Positions 1 through 12,222 are shown, counted from the stretch's first letter. The stretch: 64,000 nucleotides of DNA from Ipomoea triloba (GCF_003576645.1 NC_044922.1:10203946-10267945); one strand, 5' to 3'. Program-made: numbers and translations. Notes: a model not told the origin generated them from the sequence alone.

Positions 1-2382
1 AAACAGGACTCTAACCTTAAGTGTGCACACCCCCGAGTGAGGATTCCAAGCCTCACCGGGAGGTTACTAGTCCCAGTATTCGGGGAAATTCCTACCAAAT
101 ACTCTTCAAAACAGGGTACAAAGACCCTAGTGGTAGGCAAAACCTAACCACTCCTCAAATCAAAAGGACAATAAATGCCCTAGTATCCCGGGATTGTTCC
201 TACCGAATACTCCTCAAACAGGGTATGCACTCTAGTGGTAGAATTATCCTAACCACTCCTCAATAGGGCATAGCCCTAGTATTCAGCATACAGCTAAATA
301 CTCCACAATTTCCAACTCACATATCTTCCAAAACTTTTCAAAATATTTTATGTAATAAAACATAGCCCTTAGGCTCCAAAATTTATTTCTTCAAGAAATA
401 AGTACACACTCCACAACACATCATAAAATATTTACATTTACATGCTCACTGTACCACAATCTCAACCATAACTTCAAAATCAATTAGTATGAATAAACTT
501 TTGGCTCAAAATAAAATAATAACTTGCAAATCAATACCTTGATCAACATCTTACTTGTACCCAAAACATGAAATCTCATCTTACACTTTAATGGTTTAAA
601 TAAAATCCTTTTATCTCATCCCAAACATCATACAAAATACCTCAACAAATACGGTGCACATAAGTATATATAATTACACTTTTGCAATGAATACCATGTA
701 TACATAAATACTGTATAATGGAAAAATACATATACTATAAAATAAACATATGTACATGTATATTTACTACTCATACGGTTTAGTACTCATAAAAAATACA
801 TTTTGTATATGGCCCTATAATATATAACTAATCGAGTACATACATATAATGCACATATACATGTAATATACATAATTGATAATTTAACACATGCATATAT
901 TACTGTACAAAATTTTAATTGAAGCACTTAACCATTTTATACCTAACCCATAAGAAAATCAAGATATACATATATTTGTATGTACTAAGCAAATAATTTT
1001 TTTTTAATAAACATAGGTACATCATGCTATTATATATAAAAGAAATATATAAAAATATTTTTTTTATTTAAAGATTCATACGTGCGTAATCATTAAATAT
1101 ATAAATATATATATTATTATATAAGAAGTATACATATATATTATACGTACATAATAATTTTTATGAAATAGAATTTTGTAAAAGATATATATATATATAT
1201 ATCATACGTACCTGACTTACACACACTAATATTTATATATATGTTTTTATATTAAAATTTCCATACGTACATAGTTTCAAGCATTTTCATAAAATAAAAT
1301 TTTAGTAATTGAATCATACATCTCTATAACCATTTCAATTCCTTAGAACAAATTTCATATATCATATATACCACCCATGTTTGATATGAAAAATAGGGAT
1401 TTTCACATATTCAATCATCAAGCCATACTTTATCCTTTCACTAGGATATATATACATATATATATAAAAATATTAATTTAATTTAAGGGAAAGCAAGAGA
1501 GAAAATCAACCTAGTTACTTGGATGGCTTAATTCTTCTAATATTTCTCTTAAACCTTCAAAGGTTCAATGTCTCCTCCTTTACCGTCATCATCATCACAA
1601 AATATAAACCAACAAAACAATACCCATTATTTAACATATAATCAACAAAATTCCACATCTATTTTACCCATAAAAGAACAAAAGAACTTACTAGCCAAGA
1701 AGGGATGGTTCCAACTCTTGAATAAAATAGAAGAATAATTTTTTTTTTATGGAAGCAAATAGGTAAGGAGAAGAGGAAGAAAGAAGAAGAAGAACAATTC
1801 TTCCATTCCACAAGCTAATGTCGGCCAAGCTAGGGGAAGAGAAAGGAATAAGAAGACCAAATTATCTATCAAGAATGAATGGGAATTATGGAGAATAAAT
1901 TGTCATAAGTGTGGATGAGTAGTAACATCCCAAATCATAACCCCTATCAATTAAATATTGATTATTATACTTAATTTAAAATAATATTATAAATACATAT
2001 ATTTTATTAAAATATATATGTATGCACGGTCAAACACAAATATATATACTATACATAAAATATTAATATATATATATATATATATGTCATACATATCATA
2101 CGTATATATATTTATATACCATATAAAATAATTAAAATTAAATAACTTTACTACATGTACCATATAATTTAAAGTATAGAATATCATAATTATAAAAATA
2201 TACTTGATAGTATCTTAACTATTTGGTCCAAATGAATATGACTCAAGGCTCAAATGAATATGAATATAGGAATAGAGTTCAATGAATATGGTTTAGAGAC
2301 TAAATGAACATTGAGGAAGAAATAGGAATAACGTTGGAATTAAAATGGATAAAATTGGGAGCTGAAAATCTCGGGTATTACA
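1..2382 (-). mobile_element. Element A, left (3') LTR, partial at window edge
   Basis: In minus orientation this LTR begins at 2382 (reads TGTAATACCCGAG) and runs off the left edge of the window. It is nearly collinear with 9189-12183, the matching part of the other LTR of A. Immediately outside it, at 2383-2400, lies the complement of a polypurine tract. The LTR is AT-rich, with many TACGTA and TATATA runs and no convincing coding region. The 1555-1740 stretch includes a short plus-strand ORF also present at 11345-11536, but that reads antisense to the LTR. Confidence 0.85.
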
Positions 2383-2410
2383 ATCTACCCTCCTTAAAAG
2401 AAAGCTTCGT
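2383..2410 (-). other. Polypurine tract of element A
   Basis: The minus strand reads CGGGGACGAAGC, then a T-rich stretch and TTTTAAGGAGGGTAGAT directly before the LTR start. The same block precedes the 3' LTRs of elements E and I in this window, which supports the assignment. Confidence 0.8.
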
Positions 2411-2490
2411 CCCCGAAGCAGTCTATCTTAAAGCTATGGTCCAAAAATCAAATTCTTCAAGTCTAGGCTACCACACCTAAAAATGAGGTG

Positions 2491-2531
2491 TTATAACCTA
2501 CCCTTAAAATAAAAGTTACGTCCCCGTAACT
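2491..2531 (-). other. Second, internal polypurine-tract-like block of A
   Basis: The minus strand reads GTTACGGGGACGTAAC, then TTTTAAGGGTAGGTTATAAC. This is a diverged duplicate of the real tract about 110 bp away. It is followed by TTATAACACC, which resembles an LTR start. Confidence 0.6.
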
Positions 2532-2860
2532 TGAACTATTACCTGAAGCAAACACGTAGAGGCAAAAAGGTACACATAATCAAAAATTTTCATATCGTGC
2601 TTTAAATCAGCAAAGTATTAAGCAATTAAGTACATACCTGGAGAATGCACACTCTTGGGGTGCAATAGCCACAACCAACAGATAACAACTTGCACATAAA
2701 ATGTCAAATAATCAATTAAATAAATTAAACTCACAACCTCGCCACGAAATCCAATCGTAGATACTAGTCATATTCCTAGACTTCTTTTCCCACAATATCT
2801 TTAATTTCTAGAATTCAAACCTAGGCTCTATCACAACCTAGGCTCCAAAAGGTTCGAACT

Positions 2861-2872
2861 GCTCTGATACCA
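2861..2872 (-). other. Primer-binding site of element A (tRNA-iMet type)
   Basis: The plus strand reads GCTCTGATACCA, so the minus strand reads TGGTATCAGAGC. It lies 3 bp inside the LTR end (GGGTGTTACA on minus). This fixes element A as minus-oriented. Confidence 0.85.
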
Positions 2873-3334
2873 ATTTGTAACACCCCGAAAAACGGCCTGT
2901 TTTTTTTTTCTTATTTTCACCAATTAATTAAGCAATTCTTAAAACAATACTTAGAATGCGGAAGCTTTTCAAAATCTTATTGTGTAACACCCCGGACCTA
3001 CCTTCCAGTACATCCGAGGCATTACCGCCGCACCTTGAGAGAGAGTTCTATCATTCCGTGATAAACCTCACTCTAGGTGCACAGGCTAAAGGGAACTCTT
3101 CTAACCACAACCATCACCCAACAGATACTTAAGCACTTTTATACATATCAACTGGAAAGCTTCATTAAGCAAAATATATATTCTTACAACGATACATACA
3201 TAAGATTGCCCCTCGGGCCAAAATACAAACAAGGTTCAACCTAGACGCAACTGGTCATGCCTAGCCATCACTAAGGCTACAAAAAAATATATGTACACCA
3301 AAAAATTTCCCAAAGACTCCCACGGATCCGACGT

Positions 3335-3772
3335 CTAGTCAATCATGCGGTACACGGGGCCGGTGAACTCTCCCCAGGCCAGGTGCCACTCCCCCTCGTA
3401 CCAGGTAATGTGGTCCAAAAACCGAGATGTGGTTATGACCATCGACCACTCCTCCCAAACATCCCGAGGACTAGGGTCCCAAGGGTAGGGGTAGTGCACA
3501 ATGAACTCCAGGGGATCGCTACCATCTAACGGCTCTATGGGGTAAAAGCCATAAGCAGCCTTGACCTCGTCCATAACAGGGCAAGAGACAAAAGGGGCCG
3601 ACGGAGCCATAGGAGTATCTGGGTTGGTGGGAGCCTCAGGAGCATAACCAGGTGCGTATGGGTCTTCTCCCTCCATCATCTGTATGTACTCGTCATAATC
3701 CATGCCTTGACAAACATACTCCGGTGAACTTCCAGAGTTCACCGGGCTACAGGAATTGACGCTAGACTGCAT
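3335..3772 (-). CDS. LTR-encoded conserved protein, copy in B (145 aa, intact)
   Basis: An uninterrupted 145-residue ORF lies in the last 0.8 kb of LTR B (sense direction). The start MQSSVNSCSP is shared with copies in E, F and G (MQSSVGSCSP in most). The middle is acidic and proline-rich (DPYAPGYAPEAP). The C-terminal half is the best conserved part: YGFYPIE, a GSDPLEFIV stretch, PYPWDPSP, FLDHITW, GEWHL and GPVYR. I see no signal peptide, membrane segment or known catalytic motif, and I do not recognise the family. Directly upstream is an acceptor-like TTCCTAACAG immediately before the ATG, and a CAG|GTAGAA donor-like site 138 nt further up. The function is unknown. It could be a real element protein or a relic carried passively within the LTR. 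Confidence 0.6.
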   Translation of the reverse strand: MQSSVNSCSPVNSGSSPEYVCQGMDYDEYIQMMEGEDPYAPGYAPEAPTNPDTPMAPSAPFVSCPVMDEVKAAYGFYPIEPLDGSDPLEFIVHYPYPWDPSPRDVWEEWSMVITTSRFLDHITWYEGEWHLAWGEFTGPVYRMID

Positions 3773-3910
3773 CTGTTAGGAACACAGTGAAGTGTAGTCA
3801 GCACGACGGCTAAGTAAGGATATCCATGGGTCATTCAAAACTAAATAAAGGTTTTTGTAAAAATTGTTACATAGAAAACCCTATACCTTACTCATCGGCA
3901 AAGATTCTAC
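3773..3910 (-). promoter_or_regulatory. Putative 138-nt 5'-leader intron before the LTR ORF (B)
   Basis: On the minus strand a GTTGCAG|GTAGAA donor-like site is followed 138 nt later by a TTCCTAACAG acceptor-like site just before ATG. A CTGAC branch-like motif sits upstream of the acceptor. The same interval is 138 nt in both E LTRs and in F, and 142 nt in G. Splicing is inferred, not shown. Confidence 0.4.
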
Positions 3911-4650
3911 CTGCAACAGTTATAAATAGCAACTTGCATACATTATGAGCAAAATTCAATAACGTCTCATATCATTTTCCCTCTTGACAAGGTCATTTGG
4001 TAATCATTTACATACCTAATAATATATTGTTAAACAATTAAGCATACTAGTAAGTAGTAGAAAACATAAATCACACATCTTGCTTGTAATCACCTTGGTA
4101 AAAAAACCTTTCCCTCATAATGAGATTCTCATCACCTTTCACTTTTCAAGAGAGAGATCACCCACAACCTTTGGGTACTTAAAAACTTGTTACATCTCTC
4201 TTTCCCGTAGCTACGGCGTAACTACATTCATATTTCGAAATTCCACTTAGTCCTAGATAGAAAGTGTGAGGCCTTTGGAGTCCTTTCTCCACTTTTGACC
4301 ACTTGGATCGTTGAACTCGGGTTTAGGGGTCATCGCCCGGTCTAATACTGATCCCCTGGACTTATAGGAGCGTTGGAATGATTCCTAGCTAGCCTCACTA
4401 GGTTCATAAGAACGACACCTACCCGAACATAGAGTGACTATACTTAAGTGTGCACACCCCCGTAGGAGTACCTTTTCCTTCCGGGTGATATAGTACTCGG
4501 CGAATAGACTTCGCCCACAGTATGATTGATCATACACATAATTACCATGCGGAATAGGCACTTTAAGCTCATCTTTATTCTGTGGTTAACAAGTTCCTTC
4601 ACCACTTTTACTAGAACTAAGGTTTGAAAACATTTTTCTACTCTTTCCCT

Positions 4651-4975
4651 TTTTCTTGCATTGAAAATAATTTGGACCTACTTGGGTCAATTTTTTCTTG
4701 CATTGAAAATAATTTGGACCTACTTGGGTCAATTCCAATACTCGGAATTAATTCTCCTTTTAACCCAACTCAAAAATTCATACTCGGAATTAATTCTCCT
4801 TTTAACCCAACTCAAAAATTCTCCTTTTCTTTTGCAAAACATTTGGATAATCCACTAACAACCTTTCACAATTTTGCAAAACATTTGGATAATCCACTAA
4901 CAACCTTTCACAATGGTAATTCAAGTTTGGATAATCCACTAACAACCTTTCACAATGGTAATTCAAGTTTAACAA
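4651..4975. repeat. Run of paired direct duplications (about 40-45 bp each)
   Basis: Consecutive segments are each written twice in order: a block from TTTTTCTTGCATTG, a block from ATACTCGGAATTAATTC, then a block around TTTGGATAATCCACTAAC. The inverted copy at 7300-7470 has each block only once. This stepwise doubling suggests an assembly stutter rather than biology. Confidence 0.6.
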
Positions 4976-5335
4976 TTCTACACTTTCAACCCCACACTTT
5001 TCACATAACTCTCATATTTGACACATACATCTCAATGCATATAACATATACATTTCCCAACTTCAACATAGGCATAACACATAACATATATTTATTCTTT
5101 ACAAGCACATAATACCACTTCCTTATACTATTTATAAGTTTACCCATATGTAACACAACCTACATAGCACATATGCCTAACTACATAGTATTACTCTTTT
5201 TACTAACAACATATATAATTATGGTTTATACATACCAATACTATACACAAAATGTGACATTTTATTAATACATACATACCCATATATGTACATATATATA
5301 TACGGCTTTCATATATATATACATAATACACATAT

Positions 5336-5366
<31 letters not shown>

Positions 5367-5771
5367 ACTATACTACACGTACATACCTTTCATATATATG
5401 CATAATTCACATATATAAATAAATAAATAAATATATATATATACTATACTACACGTACATACACATAACTAGGTACACAATACATATTAATATATGTATA
5501 TTACACCACACGTACATATACACAAGTATGTACACAATACATATTAATATATATATATTACACTACACGTACATACACACAAATATGTACACAATACATA
5601 TATATACACTCATCATGTACACAAAAATTCTACCTAGAACTCATCATATTTCAACCAAGCTATCAATTATCTAGTTTCAAACAACCTCAACCAATTAAAG
5701 GGATTCCTTACCTCAACCGGGTTTCTAATTTTGTAGAAGATCCTTGTAGTTGATTTTCCCCAATTTCTCCN

Positions 5772-6198
5772 TTTTCTTTTGCAAAACATTTGGATAATCC
5801 ACTAACAACCTTTCACAATGGTAATTCAAGTTTAACAATTCTACACTTTCAACCCCACACTTTTCACATAACTCTCATATTTGACACATACATCTCAATG
5901 CATATAACATATACATTTCCCAACTTCAACATAGGCATAACACATAACATATATTTATTCTTTACAAGCACATAATACCACTTCCTTATACTATTTATAA
6001 GTTTACCCATATGTAACACAACCTACATAGCACATATGCCTAACTACATAGTATTACTCTTTTTACTAACAACATATATAATTATGGTTTATACATACCA
6101 ATACTATACACAAAATGTGACATTTTATTAATACATACATACCCATATATGTACATATATATATACGGCTTTCATATATATATACATAATACACATAT

Positions 6199-6229
<31 letters not shown>

Positions 6230-6628
6230 ACTATACTACACGTACATACCTTTCATATATATGCATAATTCACATATATAAATAAATAAATAAATATATA
6301 TATATACTATACTACACGTACATACACATAACTAGGTACACAATACATATTAATATATGTATATTACACCACACGTACATATACACAAGTATGTACACAA
6401 TACATATTAATATATATATATTACACTACACGTACATACACACAAATATGTACACAATACATATATATACACTCATCATGTACACAAAAATTCTACCTAG
6501 AACTCATCATATTTCAACCAAGCTATCAATTATCTAGTTTCAAACAACCTCAACCAATTAAAGGGATTCCTTACCTCAACCGGGTTTCTAATTCCGTAGA
6601 AGATCCTTGTAGTTGATTTTCCCCAATT
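5772..6628. repeat. Direct duplicate of about 4.83-5.75 kb after a single N
   Basis: After the N at 5771 the sequence restarts at the TTTTCTTTTGCAAAAC block and repeats roughly 0.86 kb almost base for base, ending in the same CCCCAATT that precedes the N. The near-identity of an AT-rich, fast-changing region, plus the N at the junction, points to a misjoin. Confidence 0.7.
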
Positions 6629-6653
6629 NNNNNNNNNNNNNNNNNNNNNNNNN
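6629..6653. other. Assembly gap (25 N)
   Basis: A run of 25 N separates a direct copy (left) from an inverted copy (right) of the same LTR segment. Confidence 1.
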
Positions 6654-7771
6654 ACAAAATTAGAAACCCGGTTGAGGTAAGGAATCCCTTTAATTGGTTG
6701 AGGTTGTTTGAAACTAGATAATTGATAGCTTGGTTGAAATATGATGAGTTCTAGGTAGAATTTTTGTGTACATGATGAATGTATATATTGTATACATGTG
6801 TGTATGTACGTGTAGTGTAATATATATATATTAATATGTATTGTGTACATACTGTGTATATGTACCATATATTATATGTATTGTGTACCTAGTTATGTGT
6901 ATGTACGTATGTATAGTATATATATGTGCCGTGTATATATATATATATATGTGTGTATTATGTATACCGTATATATATATGTACATATATGGGTATGTAT
7001 GTATTAATAAAATGTCACATTTTGTGTATAGTATATGGTATGTATAAACCATAATTATATATGTTGTTAGTAAGAAGAGTAATACTATGTAGTTAGGCAT
7101 ATGTGTATGTAGGTTGTGTTACATATGGGTGAACTTATAAATAGTATAAGGAAGTGGTATTATGTGCTTGTAAAGAATAAATATATGTTATGTGTTATGC
7201 CTATGTTGAAGTTGGGAAATGTATATGTTATATGCATTGAGATGTATGTGTCAAATATGAGACTTATGTGAAAAGTGTGGGGTTGAAAGTGTAGAATTGT
7301 TACACTTGAATTACCATTGTGAAAGGTTGTTAGTGGATTATCCAAATGTTTTGCAAAAGAAAAGGAGAATTTTTGAATTTGGGTTAAAAGGAGAATTAAT
7401 TTCCGAGTATTGGAATTGACCCAAGTAGGTCCAAATTATTTTCAATGCAAGAAAAGGGAAAGAGTAGAAAAATGTTTTCAAACCTTAGTTCTAGTAAAAG
7501 TGGTGAAGGATCTTGTTAACCACGGAATAAAGATGAGCTTAAAGTGCCTATTCCGCATGGTAATTATGTGTATGATCAATCATACTGTGGGCGAAGTCTA
7601 TTCGCCGAGTACTATATCACCCGGAAGGAAAAGGTACTCCTACGGGGGGTGCACACTTAAGTATAGTCACTCTATGTTCGGGTAGGTGTCGTTCTTATGA
7701 ACCTAGTGAGGCTAGCTAGGAATCATTCCAACGCTCCTATAAGTCCAGGGGATCAGTATTAGACCGCGATG
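6654..7771. repeat. Inverted copy of about 4.33-5.73 kb
   Basis: The sequence rightward from 6654 is the reverse complement of the segment ending near 5735. It runs back through the TTCGCCGAGTACTATATCAC region (7601-7620) to the GATCAGTATTAGACC region near 7750. At about 7772 normal LTR sequence resumes with AGAAGATCCTTGTAGTTG, the same phrase found at 5736-5753. Identity to the source is slightly lower than for the direct copy. Confidence 0.65.
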
Positions 7772-10357
7772 ACCAGAAGATCCTTGTAGTTGATTTTCCC
7801 CAATTTCTCCTTAAAACCCTAAAATTCCATCAACCACATAACACATGATTTTAAGAAATCTTAACTTAGATTCATGTTCTAGGATGAAAAATAAAGCTAT
7901 CTACCGAATAAAATTGGAGTTTTACCGAATATTTTGGAGACTTGTGTAGAAATCTTGGCTATGGAGTGTTGAAGCTTGAAGAAGAAGATGAAAATCTCAC
8001 TCTCTCTCCTCTCCTTGAATATTTCGGCCAACATGAAGAAAAATGGGAAAAAAATTGGCTTTGTGATCTTGGTCCACTTGGTTGACTAGTCCACCCTAAT
8101 ATGTGGTATAAAATTGTGACAAGTGTCACCTCCCTATGGTTTGGTCTTGGAAAATATCTTAGCTTAGACTGATCGGGATTAAATTAGATGAATTCTCGGT
8201 AGAAACTAATTTAATTCCAATAATTTTCGAAACCAAAAATTTATTCCAGTCTAAAACTCAAAATTGGGCTAGGTTCGGTACACCGCGAAATTTCGCGATG
8301 TACGATCACAAATAAATTTTTGCTGCCATGGGCTAATCTAATTAAATAGGAAATTCCAGAATAATAGTATGGTGTCTAAAAATCCATTTCCTAGGACAAA
8401 CGGGTCCGAATACTATCTCTTAAAATTTTTACGGTTCGTGACCGGGACGTACGATCGCAGCTTATTACTAACTGTCCTTACTTATAATAATTCTTTTGAG
8501 GCATCGGGAGATCATCTCATGAATGTTATAGCCTAAAGAAATATTTTTCGAACCTTAATCTTACTGGAATAGGTGAGGGGTTACATATTGAGGGCATTAC
8601 CGCCACACTTAGGCAACCACAATACCTAAGTGCTAAGGCTAACTTAAATAAAACAAAATAAAAATATTTTAGAATGCTCAACCAAAGTCTTTAACATCAT
8701 AAAACTGAATCAAGTCCTGAAATACATAAATTGTATGCTAAGTCTTTGGAATCAATAACAGCTCGCCCTACCGCGCTCATCTCAGCATAACTCCTCAATT
8801 ATCTCCTGCTTCTCAAATAAAAGTTTCAAAAACACAACAAGAAAATAAGGGGTTAGCAACACTTGCTAAGTAAGGGACTGCTTGTCCCGAAAAATAATTT
8901 TTAGAAAAATAAATTTACTTCACTTTACCCCTTCTTTCAAAACTCAGTTGCACTGCACTTTTGATTTAGAAAAACAAGTTATAGATAAACATATCAAAAA
9001 GCATATGAACTTTTCATAATATCATCACTTATAAAATTTTCTCAAAAACTTTATTTTGTGCCATACTTGCACACCACAAAATACATATGGAAGCACATCA
9101 CATACACAATGGGACAGGATCTTTTATACATAGGCCCTAGTGAACAGCTCCACGCTGAACACTCCACAAAATTCCCATGTCAATGGAAACAGGACTCTAA
9201 CCTTCAGTGTGCACACCCCCGAGTGAGGATTCCAAGCCTCACCAGGAAGTTACTAGTCCCAGTATTCGGGGATTTTTCCTACCAAATACTCCTCAAAACA
9301 GGGTACAAAGACCCTAGTGGTAGGCAAAACCTAACCACTCCTCAAATCAACAGGACAATAAATGCCATAGTATCCGGGGATTGTTCCTACCGAATATTCC
9401 TCAAACAGGGTATGCACCCTAGTGGTAGGATTATCCTAACCACTCCTCAACAGGGCATAGCCCTATTATTCATCATACAACTGAATACTCCACAATTTCC
9501 AAGTCACATATCTTCCATAAGTTTTCAAAATATTTTATGTAATAAAACATAGCCCTTAGGCTCCAAAATTTATTTCTTCAAGAAATAAGTACACACTCCA
9601 CAACACATCATAAAATATTTACATTTACATGCTCACTGTACCACAACTTTAAAATCAATTAGTATGAATAAACTTTTGGCTCAAAATAAAATAATAACTT
9701 GCAAATCAATACCTTGATCAACATCTTACTTGTACCCAAAACATGAAATCTCATCTTACACTTTATGGTTTAAATAAAATCATTTTATCTCATCCCCAAA
9801 CATCATACAAAATACCTCAACAAATACGGTGCACATAAGTATATATAATTACACTTTTGCAATGAATATCATGTATACATAAATACTGTATAATGGAAAA
9901 ATACATATACTATAAAATAAACATACGTACATGTATATTTACTACTCATACGGTATAGTACTCATAAAAAATACATTTTGTATACGGCCCTATAATATAT
10001 AACTAATCGAGTACATACATATAATGCACATATGCATGTAATATACATAATTAATAATTTAACACATGCATATATTACTGTACAAAATTTTAATTGAAGC
10101 ACTTAACGATTTTATACCTAACCCATAAGAAAATCAAGATATACATATATTCGTATGTACTAAGCAAATAATTTTTTTTTAATAAACATACGTACATCAT
10201 GCTATTATATATAAGAGAAATATATAAAAATATTTTTTTTATTTAAAGATTCATACGTGCGTAATCATTAAATATATAAATATATATATTATTATATAAG
10301 AAGTATACATATATATTATACGTACATAATAATTTTTATAAAATAGAATTTTGTAAA

Positions 10358-10403
<46 letters not shown>

Positions 10404-10640
10404 TACGTACCTGGCTTACACACACTAATATTTATATATATGTTTTTGTATTAAAATTTCCATACGTACATAGTTTCAAGCATTTTCATAAAATAAAATT
10501 TTAGTAATTGAATCATACATCTCTATAACAAATTCAATTCCTTAGAACAAATTTCATATATCATACCACCCATGTTTGATATCAAAAACAGGGATTTTCA
10601 CATATTCAATCATGAAGCCATACTTTATCCTTTCACTAGG

Positions 10641-10645
<5 letters not shown>

Positions 10646-10708
<63 letters not shown>

Positions 10709-10895
10709 NNNNNNNNNNNNNNNNNNNNNNNNNNNNNNNNNNNNNNNNNNNNNNNNNNNNNNNNNNNNNNNNNNNNNNNNNNNNNNNNNNNNNNNNNNNN
10801 NNNNNNNNNNNNNNNNNNNNNNNNNNNNNNNNNNNNNNNNNNNNNNNNNNNNNNNNNNNNNNNNNNNNNNNNNNNNNNNNNNNNNNNNNNNNNNN

Positions 10896-10939
<44 letters not shown>

Positions 10940-11174
10940 TACGTACCTGGCTTACACACACTAATATTTATATATATGTTTTTGTATTAAAATTTCCATA
11001 CGTACATAGTTTCAAGCATTTTCATAAAATAAAATTTTAGTAATTGAATCATACATCTCTATAACAAATTCAATTCCTTAGAACAAATTTCATATATCAT
11101 ACCACCCATGTTTGATATCAAAAACAGGGATTTTCACATATTCAATCATGAAGCCATACTTTATCCTTTCACTA

Positions 11175-11245
<71 letters not shown>
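10646..11245. repeat. (TA)n tracts and N gap with duplicated flanks in the A LTR
   Basis: Long (TA)n runs lie on both sides of a 187-N gap (10709-10895), followed by another (TA)n run at 11179-11244. About 240 bp beginning CATACGTACCTGGCTTACAC occurs on both sides (about 10402-10640 and 10938-11180). The equivalent place in the left LTR (about 1203-1455) has this segment once. Confidence 0.8.
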
Positions 11246-11249
<4 letters not shown>

Positions 11250-11833
11250 TTAATTTAATTTAAGGGCAAGCAAGAGAGAAAATCAACCCACTTACTTGGA
11301 TGGCTTAATTCTTCTAATATTTCTCTTAAACCTTCAAAGGTTCAATGTCTCCTCCTTTACCATCATCATCATCACAAAATATAAACCAACAAAACAATAC
11401 CCATTATTTAACATATAATCAACAAAATTCCACATCTATTTTACCCATAAAAGAACAAAAGAACTTACTAGCCAAGAAGGGATGGTTCCAACTCTTGAAT
11501 AAAATAGAAGAATATTTTTTTTTTGGAAGCAAATAGGTAAGGAGAAGAGGAAGAAAGAAGAAGAAGAAGAACAATTCTTCCATTCCACAAGCTAATGTCG
11601 GCCAAGCTAGGGGAAGAGAAAGGAATAAGAAGACCAAATTATCTATCAAGATTGAATGTGAATTATGGAGAATAAATTGTCATAAGTGTGGATGAGTAGT
11701 AACATCCCAAATCATAACCCCTATCAATTAAATATTGATTATTATAATTAATTTAAAATAATATTATAAATACATATATTTTATTAAAATATATATGTAT
11801 GCACGGTCAAACACAAATATATATACTATACAT

Positions 11834-11889
<56 letters not shown>

Positions 11890-12222
11890 ATACATATCAT
11901 ACGTCTATATATTTATATACCATATAAAATAATTAAAATTAAATAACTTTACTACATGTACCATATAATTTAAAGTATAGAATATCATAATTATAAAAAT
12001 ATACTTGATAGTATCTTAACTATTTGGTCCAAATGAATATTACTCAAGGCTTAAATGAATATGAATATAGGAATAGAGTTCAATGAATATGGTTTAGAGA
12101 CTAAATGAACATTGAGGAAGAAATAGGAATAACTTTGGAATTAAAATGGATAAAATTGGGAGCTGAAAATATCGGGTGTTACACCTTAGGACCACCTTCT
12201 GCTCATTGCACAAAATTTGGCC

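Larger units (their letters stand above)
2383..2875 (-). mobile_element. Element A, internal region (493 bp, non-coding)
   Basis: The whole interior between the two A LTRs is only about 0.5 kb. It has a tRNA-iMet type primer-binding site at its right end and a polypurine tract at its left end, with no gag or pol. A second tract of the same type sits inside it (2491-2531). The element is therefore non-autonomous and would need enzymes supplied in trans. It could also be an internal deletion of a longer gypsy element. Confidence 0.75.
2983..8585 (-). mobile_element. LTR B (solo LTR of the E family) nested in A
   Basis: The element begins TGTAACACCCCGG and ends GAGGGGTTACA, flanked by a perfect TATTG duplication (2978-2982 and 8586-8590). 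No primer site or polypurine tract is seen inside, so it is a solo LTR. The ends match the LTRs of element E in reverse. At 5.6 kb it is far longer than E (3.1 kb) or F (3.7 kb). The excess, about 5772-7771, is a direct plus an inverted copy of 4.3-5.75 kb bounded by N bases. It encodes the LTR protein at 3335-3772. Confidence 0.85.
2876..12183 (-). mobile_element. Element A, right (5') LTR, split by LTR B
   Basis: The LTR ends in TG..CA at 2876 and 12183. Its two parts are 2876-2982 and 8591-12183, about 3.7 kb without the nested insert. The outer part matches 1-2382 closely, including the segment with GTGCACACCCCCGAGTGAGG and the tandem-like TCCTCAAACAGGGTA modules (9240-9470). About 0.5 kb is duplicated around the N gap at 10709-10895, so the true LTR is probably about 3.2 kb. 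The right flank CCTTA (12184-12188) should be the target-site duplicate; its partner lies outside the window. Confidence 0.8.

Noticed and set aside
4624..5112. 162-aa frame with internally repeated peptides
   Set aside because: Produced by the doubled 40-bp blocks in LTR B; the duplicate at 5790-5975 and the inverted copy do not support a protein.
6653..7771. Large palindrome that could be read as an inverted-repeat transposon or hairpin locus
   Set aside because: Joints carry N and the arms are LTR interior without termini or target duplication; an assembly error is simpler.
10554..11040. Open frames of repeated Ile-Tyr through the (TA)n and N region (also 61279-61693, 62590-62778)
   Set aside because: They are translations of (TA)n microsatellite and N bases on both strands; no gene.
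11345..11536. 63-aa frame shared by both A LTRs (also at 1567-1736)
   Set aside because: Antisense to the LTR, low complexity at the end, and shared only because the LTRs are duplicates; no independent support.
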